Assembly: GCA_015064945.1 (NCBI GenBank)
Contig: SVRF01000014.1
Span: 1-44,075 of the forward strand
Origin: Oscillospiraceae bacterium
GTDB taxonomy: Bacteria; Bacillota; Clostridia; Oscillospirales; CAG-382
Length of the DNA: 44,075 nt
Direction: 5' to 3'
A program made the position numbers and the translations under genes. Below, piece after piece: positions 7,766 through 14,900 of the stretch. Within the stretch, counting starts at the first letter, position 1; every line of letters begins with the position of its first letter. Below the pieces are notes generated by a model, which saw nothing but the letters and a program-made list of their open reading frames with translations, did no database searches and had not been told where the DNA came from.

Positions 7766-9142
7766 TTATACCATCTGTTCGGGATGGAAAACCTCATCAA
7801 ATTTTTCAGCCGTTAAAAATCCAAGCTCTACGCAAGCTTCTTTAAGAGAGATATTGTCTTTAAACGCCTTTTTAGCGGTCTTTGCTGCGTTTTCGTAGCC
7901 GATATAAGGGTTAAGTGCGGTAACGAGCATAAGAGAATTGTGAAGATTGTGATGCATTTTTTCTTTGTTTGCTTTGATGCCTACTGCGCACTTATTGTTA
8001 AAGGAAACGATAGCCTCGGAAAGAAGTCTTGCAGACTGGAGGAAATTGTAAATGCAAACGGGCATAAATACGTTAAGCTCGAAGTTACCCTGAGATGCCG
8101 CCATACTTACGGCAACGTCGTTACCCATAACTTGAACGGCTACCATAGTAACAGCTTCGCACTGAGTGGGGTTAACCTTACCGGGCATTATGGAAGAACC
8201 GGGTTCGTTTTCGGGAATGAAAATTTCACCAAGACCGTCTCTGGGGCCGGATGCAAGCCAACGGATATCGTTTGCTATCTTCATCATATCGCAAGCAAGT
8301 GCCTTAATAGCACCGTGTGCGAAAACAAGCTCGTCCTTAGAAGTAAGAGCGTGGAACTTATTGGATGCGGTGATGAATTTCTTACCGGTTATCTTGGAAA
8401 CTTCTTCTGCAACGCCTACATCGAAACCTTTGGGGGCGTTAAGACCCGTACCTACCGCGGTACCACCGAGAGCCAGTTCACGAAGGGGCTCGATAGAGCG
8501 TTCTATAAGCTCTACGTCCTTTTCAAGGCTGGATCTCCACCCGCTGATTTCCTGACTGAAGGTAATGGGGGTTGCGTCCTGAAGGTGGGTTCTGCCGCTC
8601 TTAACGATGCCTTCGTTCTCTGCTTCAAGTCTCTTAAAGGTTTCAATAAGCGCTTTTGCTGCAGGGATAAGCTTATCCTCAAGGCTGATTACGGCGGCGA
8701 TATGCATAGCTGTAGGGAACGTATCGTTGGAAGATTGGCTCATATTAGAGTCATCGTTAGGATGGAGTAGGGTCTTACCGAGGATCTGATTGCCGCGATT
8801 TGCGATAACCTCGTTGGAATTCATATTAGACTGTGTGCCGGAACCGGTCTGCCATACAACAAGAGGAAAATGGCTGTCAAGCTTACCTGCCATAACCTCA
8901 TCGCAAGCTGCCATTATAGCACCAAGCTTTTCATCGGTCATTTTTTCGGGGCGGAGTTTATTATTAGTAATAGCTGCAGCCTTTTTAAGCACGCCGAAAG
9001 CGCGTATGATCTCTGTAGGCATAGTTTCGATCCCTACACCTATTTCAAAATTTTCGTGACTTCTCTGTGTCTGTGCAGCCCAGAGACGGTCAGCGGGTAC
9101 TTTCATTTCACCCATAGAGTCATGTTCAATGCGATAATCCAT
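7766..9142 (-). CDS. fumC: Class II fumarate hydratase
   Basis: This 458-aa protein interconverts malate and fumarate, is oxygen-stable and contains no Fe-S cluster. The family landmarks are present: TGSGTQSNMNSNEV, SSNDTFPTAMHIAA, SGRTHLQDATP, and the fumarase/aspartase signature GSSIMPGKVNPTQ with the catalytic Ser loop. The length is normal for the class. It lies 30 bp after rex and 15 bp before hdrB in the same operon, which ties fumarate supply to the reductase genes downstream. Aspartase is an alternative within the superfamily, but overall sequence and context favour fumarase. Confidence 0.93.
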   Translation of the reverse strand: MDYRIEHDSMGEMKVPADRLWAAQTQRSHENFEIGVGIETMPTEIIRAFGVLKKAAAITNNKLRPEKMTDEKLGAIMAACDEVMAGKLDSHFPLVVWQTGSGTQSNMNSNEVIANRGNQILGKTLLHPNDDSNMSQSSNDTFPTAMHIAAVISLEDKLIPAAKALIETFKRLEAENEGIVKSGRTHLQDATPITFSQEISGWRSSLEKDVELIERSIEPLRELALGGTAVGTGLNAPKGFDVGVAEEVSKITGKKFITASNKFHALTSKDELVFAHGAIKALACDMMKIANDIRWLASGPRDGLGEIFIPENEPGSSIMPGKVNPTQCEAVTMVAVQVMGNDVAVSMAASQGNFELNVFMPVCIYNFLQSARLLSEAIVSFNNKCAVGIKANKEKMHHNLHNSLMLVTALNPYIGYENAAKTAKKAFKDNISLKEACVELGFLTAEKFDEVFHPEQMV

Positions 9143-9171
9143 TTTAGTTTTTTCCTTCCTTGTATGTGCAA

Positions 9172-9798
9172 TTATTTTTTTATTTTCATTTGCGAATTTA
9201 AATGTGCAAGAGACAGCGCCAAGTTTTCTTGTTTAAGAAGAACATCGTGGGGCACCTTAAGTGTGCAAGGTGCAAAATTCCAAATAGCTTTGACGCCACA
9301 GGAAACAAGCATATCGCATACTTCCGGCGCTGAACCCTGCCCTACCGTGATAATGCCGATTTTTACGTTGTTGTCCCTACAATACTCTTCAAGATCCTTA
9401 ATAGACAAAACGGGTTTATTTTCTCCTGTTCGTAATGCATTTTCGTCACAGTCAAAGCCTGCCAGAATTCTTATGCCGAAATCTTCAAAGCCGGCATAAT
9501 TCAACAGAGCCCTTCCCAACTTGCCTGCACCCACCAAAACAGCGTTGGTTATGTCGTTACATCCAAGACGTTTTTCAAGAGCCTGCATCAATTTTGTGCG
9601 CTCGTACCCTATCTTGGGTCTGCCGCAACCGCTTATCAAGGCAAGGTCCTTGCGAACCTGAACCTCACCAAGCAGTAAGCCGCGTGCAATCTTGGTAGCT
9701 GATATCATTTCTCCGTTTTCTTCGGGCAATTTTTTTAGGTATTGTATGTAAAGCGGAATACGCCCAAGCGTCGCTTTTGGTATAGAACAAACAGCCAT
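9172..9798 (-). CDS. rex: Redox-sensing transcriptional repressor Rex
   Basis: This 208-aa protein has an N-terminal winged-helix domain (IPLYIQYLKKL, then ISATKIARGLLLGEVQVRKDL). A Rossmann NAD(H)-binding domain follows with VGAGKLGRALLNY, and a C-terminal swap helix. Rex dimers bind DNA when NAD+ is high and leave it when NADH rises. A strong GGAGG-type site precedes ATG 9798. As the first gene of an operon for NADH-linked fumarate reduction, it probably controls its own transcription unit. I do not see a clean classical Rex palindrome in the 300 bp upstream; instead there is an ATCGAT array, described separately. Confidence 0.93.
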   Translation of the reverse strand: MAVCSIPKATLGRIPLYIQYLKKLPEENGEMISATKIARGLLLGEVQVRKDLALISGCGRPKIGYERTKLMQALEKRLGCNDITNAVLVGAGKLGRALLNYAGFEDFGIRILAGFDCDENALRTGENKPVLSIKDLEEYCRDNNVKIGIITVGQGSAPEVCDMLVSCGVKAIWNFAPCTLKVPHDVLLKQENLALSLAHLNSQMKIKK

Positions 9799-9851
9799 AT
9801 GTTCCCTCCTTCTTTTGCTAAAATTTTCATTTACGTCATAACTAAAAACAT

Positions 9852-9880
9852 ATTATACATATTGCTATGTTTGTAATCGA
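9852..9880 (-). promoter_or_regulatory. Putative promoter of the rex-fumC-hdr-flx-frd operon
   Basis: Reading the minus strand, a perfect TATAAT -10 lies at 9857-9852, with a weak -35 (TCGATT, 9880-9875) at 17-bp spacing. The expected start point is about 45-50 bp before the rex ATG. The -35 overlaps the first ATCGAT box. A second candidate with better balance, TTGATT (10025-10020), 17 bp, TATTAT (10002-9997), lies about 145 bp further upstream. Either or both may be used. Confidence 0.5.
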
Positions 9881-9911
9881 TATCAACACAATCGATACTA
9901 TAGTAATCGAT
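9874..9911. promoter_or_regulatory. Three ATCGAT boxes with exact 15-bp period upstream of rex
   Basis: ATCGAT occurs at 9876, 9891 and 9906, each preceded by TA or CA and an A (GTAATCGAT, ACAATCGAT, GTAATCGAT). The first box overlaps the -35 of the proximal promoter and the others run upstream, a placement typical of operator arrays. The motif does not match the usual Rex site (TTGTTAA, spacer, TTAACAA). The binding protein is unknown. Confidence 0.5.
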
Positions 9912-10103
9912 TAAAAAAGACCCAACAAATGCCATTCAAGCAACAAATTGCAACTCAAATGGCTAACCCAAAATATTGACATACCTTAACTACGTCATAA
10001 TAACATAAAGAATATAGAAAATCAATAGTTTTTTTGCAAAAACAAGAAAATGGAATTACGTAACCTTGTTCGTTTTTATTTATAATACACACGTTATAAA
10101 AAC

Positions 10104-10147
10104 AAAAAGCCTGCGATACGGATTTTACCGATATCGCAAGCTTTTTT
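10104..10147. terminator. Bidirectional-looking intrinsic terminator after the surface-protein operon
   Basis: The sequence contains AAAAAGC and TGCGATA on the left, pairing with TATCGCA and GCTTTTTT on the right around a short loop, so both strands end in a T run. It lies about 70 bp beyond the stop of the 570-aa gene, which reads towards it. Confidence 0.8.
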
Positions 10148-10218
10148 GATTTTTAATCAGTGGCCATTAAATGAGCGGTTTATGTTCGCCATTTACACCC
10201 ACATAACCGGGGGACTTA

Positions 10219-11931
10219 TTATTCATCCGTTGAAAGAAGAGCGTTAGACCAGATCTGCACCTCGTTAATACCAAATAGCATTTGCCCCGGTGTGCCCTTT
10301 ATTTCAATTATAACGTAATTGCCGTACAGCTCTTCACCTCTTACCTCATAACGTCTTAAGAAAAGAGAGCCGCTGTTAATCCCCTCCGTAACGGTACCGA
10401 GCTTTTTCCAATCCTCAGGATTTTCTGTTTCGCTTAAATATACGTTGATTGCAGAAATGGGATTTTCGCCAATCGTGGCAACCGGTACTACATCTGCAAG
10501 AGATGGGGGCCAACTATTAAGAACTGCAAGTGCGCCTGCGTATACATCCACGCCGTTGACAACAGAGCCCTCCTCAAGTTTGTAATAAATACGTAGAGCA
10601 TCCTCTGTGTTATCATCGCACTTAACGATTACTTTTTCATCATAATTGTCATCGTATACGGTCGCAGAACGTCTCTTATCGTTGAGTCTGCCTATGTGAT
10701 ATTCATTCCAATTTGAAAAGTCCTCACCGGAACCTACACGCCCGGGATAAGGCTCAGATACAGACGCCGTCCCTATCTCACCCTTATAGGTTGCAGCAGG
10801 AGAAAGATCGCGGACACTCATATACCCCAGCACACGAATTTCGCTTATTTTTATAGGCTTTGTTGCGTCCTTAAGAGTTATCAAAAAGCCTATATATGTG
10901 GCATTTATCGTGGTCTCCGGTCTAAACGAATACTCTAACGCTTGGTAAGCTTCAACGTCCGTTGCGTAATCGCCGGTATCCGCACTCTTGGTCAAAGCTC
11001 CTATCTTGTTGCCGGTTACGGTACCGTTGGAAAGCACCATTTCCCACCTGTCCGCGTACACCTCCACACTTTCGATATTCTCATAGCTTTCAAAGTATAC
11101 AGCTATCTGATCGACCTCAACACTGTCAACCAAGTAAGAGCTAAGACCAATTCTGTTACTTTGTCCGTTAGGAGTTATGGTCATCATTTGGTTCGAGTCG
11201 GGATGTCCGTCGTTGAGCATACCGGTATGATAACTGAGTGCTTCGCCTTCCGAAGAAGTAGTACATACCGTCATGCCGTCAGTTTTATGGATACGGTATT
11301 GAGCACCCTCTGCACTGGCGGCGTAATTGCCGTATACTTTTATCTTAATTGCCAAGTGGTCGTCTTCGCCTGTAACGGCTGCTACGGAATCCCAAGCATA
11401 AATCACAGCGTCTGCGGGATACGCCTGAACAGCTTCCGCAAACACCTCAACTACCTGATTACCTATAACATTGCCGTTTGCATCGGTTTTTTGTATAAGC
11501 TCCATAGGACTTGCGAGCATTTCACCGGTCATAGCGCCTGAAGCCACAGGAAGCTTATAATAGTAGTATCCGTCTGCCGCATAGCTCCAATTCTCGCCCA
11601 AATCAAACGCAGGCACAGAGGAAGACTGACCTAAAATTGCACCGTCAGCGTTTTGAATATAGCTAACAAAGCTTACACGTATATAAGCATCTGTATTGCC
11701 CGTGTTTTGTATTTTTATTGAAGATTTATAGGTGCCGTCAAAAGTTTCTACAACTTCGCAATCTACATAACCGGGGAAAAACTCGTTATGCTTCATATCG
11801 CTTACCGACAAAAGCAAAGCCAGCGTACTGCCGATAGTCAAGACTGACGCAACAATTGCGGACAAGCTTAGGCTGAGTATCCACTTTTTCAGCTTGTTAG
11901 CTGTACCTTTTTTAGATTTGGTTTTACTCAT
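10219..11931 (-). CDS. TasA/camelysin-like protein fused to discoidin-like domains
   Basis: This 570-aa secreted or membrane protein starts with a basic stretch and one hydrophobic segment (about residues 17-42), then a degenerate version of the SipW-type motif (STLALLLSVSD, then NEFFPGYVDCEV). Residues about 50-200 resemble the TasA/CalY beta-sandwich (IKIQNTGNTDAYIRVSFVS). The remainder looks like two galactose-binding (F5/8 type C, discoidin-like) beta-sandwiches ending in ISEIRVLGY and INEVQIWSN. Its ATG overlaps the stop of the giant beta-helix gene in an ATGA arrangement, so the two are translationally coupled and probably act together. The discoidin-like parts could bind glycans or the adhesin itself. 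Domain calls are by pattern only. Confidence 0.65.
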   Translation of the reverse strand: MSKTKSKKGTANKLKKWILSLSLSAIVASVLTIGSTLALLLSVSDMKHNEFFPGYVDCEVVETFDGTYKSSIKIQNTGNTDAYIRVSFVSYIQNADGAILGQSSSVPAFDLGENWSYAADGYYYYKLPVASGAMTGEMLASPMELIQKTDANGNVIGNQVVEVFAEAVQAYPADAVIYAWDSVAAVTGEDDHLAIKIKVYGNYAASAEGAQYRIHKTDGMTVCTTSSEGEALSYHTGMLNDGHPDSNQMMTITPNGQSNRIGLSSYLVDSVEVDQIAVYFESYENIESVEVYADRWEMVLSNGTVTGNKIGALTKSADTGDYATDVEAYQALEYSFRPETTINATYIGFLITLKDATKPIKISEIRVLGYMSVRDLSPAATYKGEIGTASVSEPYPGRVGSGEDFSNWNEYHIGRLNDKRRSATVYDDNYDEKVIVKCDDNTEDALRIYYKLEEGSVVNGVDVYAGALAVLNSWPPSLADVVPVATIGENPISAINVYLSETENPEDWKKLGTVTEGINSGSLFLRRYEVRGEELYGNYVIIEIKGTPGQMLFGINEVQIWSNALLSTDE

Positions 11932-14900
11932 GCCAATTCCTCCTTTTTAGGTAAATCAACCGTTATGGGATAATTCGCCACACGTACTACGCCACTCTGT
12001 GCAGGAACACCTGCCACGTTTTTAACTGCACTGCTGTTGCCGTCCAGCCACTCTTCCTTTACCAATCTGTTAAAGAACGCCACGTCAGGCGATGCATCAG
12101 CCGCACCAACGGTTACGGTGCCGCTGCAATTTGTTATATCTACGCTGCCGTTTGATACAACTATATTGGCTAATTCATAGCGCCAAGACCAATCTGTTAT
12201 TTCGGTTATTGTATACGCGCCGTCGGGAACATCCACTATCGTTACAGAACCCGCGCCCTTTATCGTTACGCTGAATTCTATATGCTGATTCGTCTCTGTT
12301 GCCATGCCCGACACGGTAAATACAAACAATTGGTCATCTGCTATGTTTTCGCCGTTCTTCATTATCGTTATCTCGCCGTAGCCTGCTTTTGCCACACCAA
12401 GCGTCAAACATACATAGGTGTTTGCCGTGTTGATATACACGGTCTTTTCTGTCGCCTTATCTGCTGCGTCTGTCTCATTTACGTAAGCGATTACGGTACG
12501 CTTCGCCGTCTTGTATCTTTCGCCGCCGATCACAGAGTTACCGTTAAGACCGCTTTCGTACATAGTGTCATCCTTTGCGTAATCCTCAAACCAACCCATA
12601 GCACGCTCAAATTCTGTATCCTTAAGGGTCATAGACAAAGCTTTGGGCAAGGTTAGCTGGGTGTTTACGCCGTTAGCAAACACGTCGTCTGCCGCAAACT
12701 CGGCAAGGTTGCCGTAGATACCGAACTTATTGTCCGTACCCGTAAGTTCGTAGGTGCTGAGCTCTGCCTCTACACCGTTGCTGAGGTATACACCGCCGCC
12801 CACGCCTGCCAGTGTTTCATCAAGGTGATATGCGGTGGTTACCGTATCCTCAGGTGTGCCGATTGCTGTATTGTATCTTAGCATACCGCCAAGCATTACC
12901 AAGTTACCGCCCCTGGTTACACAAACGCCGCCGCCGTTTTTAGCGCTGTTGGCGTTAATGTCACTGCCTGTTATGTTTACTACGGAATCATTGGCATATA
13001 CACCGCCGCCGAAGCCGTAGTCTGCTGTGTTTTGAGTTATTACACCGCCGCCTAAGTTAACGGTAGAGTCGCTGTACGCCGCTATACCGCCGCCGTTACC
13101 GTCGGTGATATTGCCTGTTATGTTACCGTCCGCACCCATATTGAGAACAGAACTGTTAACAAGGCAAGCACCGCCGCCATTGCCTATGGTTGCTCTAAGC
13201 TCCTGCATTGCAACGGAACGGTTATTGCTTATATCACCCTCTACGGTTACAATTGCCTCATTAAGATATATACCGCCGCCGCTGCCTTGAGCGGTGTTAT
13301 CGTCAATATTACCATTAATTTCTACATCTGTGTTGTAGAAATATCCGCCGCCACCGTCTGTCAATGCCAAGTTATGGCTTATGGAACCCTCGGTGTTTGC
13401 AGTTTTATCCAATATAAAGTCTGCGCCGTCTATATATACGCCGCCGCCGTTAACTGCGATATTGGGCTTATCTTCCAAACCGATATTACCGCCTAACACC
13501 TCAACAAAGGTGTTGGCTTCGGTTGCATATATGCCGCCGCCGTTACCGTTGCTTGCGTTGTTGGAATGGATGTCGCCGCCGTTTACGGTTACAACAGTGC
13601 CGCCCTTTGCATATATACCGCCGCCGTTTAGATTGGCAGAGTTACCGCTTATTGTACCGTTTATATCAGCTTCCTTTACGGTGGTGTCATCTGTATAATC
13701 GGATGCTACGTATATACCGCCGCCGTTGCCCTGCCCTTCTACGGGAGTATGACCTTCTGCAGTGAGAGCATAGCCGGCCTTGTTACCGTGTATATTGCCT
13801 GTAAATGAGATTGCCGCATTCTCCAAATATACGCCGCCGCCGTTGCGTGCCGCTATATTATCGCTTATATCACCTGCAATGGTTATTGGGGCAGATGCAA
13901 CATACAGACCGCCGCCGTCAACAATTGCAACGTTATTGGTTATTGCACCGGAAACGTCTTCGTCTTTAGTCATATTAAAGCTTGCGTTATTTACGTATAC
14001 GCCGCCGCCGTAATTGGCAATGTTGGCCGCAGGATTACCGTCTGCATCAACACCGATGGTACCACCGGAGAATGTTACGGCTTTTGCCTGGTCATCGCTG
14101 TAAACGTATATACCGCCGCCCTTGTTTTCAGCCTGATTACCGATAACCGTACCGCCGGTTATTGTAGCATCGCAACCGAAAACAGCTATGCCGCCGCCTA
14201 CACCCGTTGCACTGTCAAGAACACCGTTGTCGTCATACAAATACAAAGCTTTGTTGTAGCCTATACAACCGTCGGAAACGGTGAGATTTGCACCGTTTTG
14301 AACATGTATACCGCCACCCTTTGAAGCGGAGTTGGCAAGACTTATATCATCTACACTGCCGATAGTACCGCCGTATACGGAAACGCTGGAAGAAGCGCCT
14401 GTAGCCATTATGCCGCCGCCGCTGCCCTTTAAAGCCTCGTTGCCGTAAAAGTTGCCGCCGTTAACAACGATTGTACCGCTTGACATTGCTATACCGCCGC
14501 CGTTACCGCTTGAATTTGAGTTTTTAAGAGCTTCATTATAAGAAACAATACCTTCGTTTATAGTAATCTCACTGGACCCGGCAATAAATATCCCACCGCC
14601 GGAACCTTTTGCTGTATTATTGTCTACGGTAGCATAGCCGATTACCGTACCGTCTGCCGAGGTAGCTGGAGACATTTCAACAACGCTTCTCTGGTCAACG
14701 AAAATACCGCCGCCTCTGTCTTCACATACATTGTTGCTTATAGCACCACCCGTAAACACGGCATTGCTACTTGTTGTTATATAAACGCCACCGCCGTTCC
14801 TTGCAGCGGTATTATGCGATATTTCGCCACCCGTCATAACAAGGCTAACAAGGTTAGTGCTTAAATAAATCCCGCCGCCGTTAACAGACGCTGTATTGGG

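Larger units (their letters stand above)
9799..10103. other. Intergenic region upstream of rex, no gene seen
   Basis: This AT-rich stretch holds the two candidate rex promoters and the ATCGAT array. On the minus strand TTTGTTG also occurs twice, about 18 bp apart, between 9920 and 9955. I see no open reading frame with a ribosome site and no recognisable structured RNA. Confidence 0.6.

Noticed and set aside
9976..10003. Plus-strand promoter-like TTGACA, 16 bp, TAATAA upstream of rex
   Set aside because: No plus-strand gene follows; the next genes read leftwards. Probably chance in AT-rich DNA.
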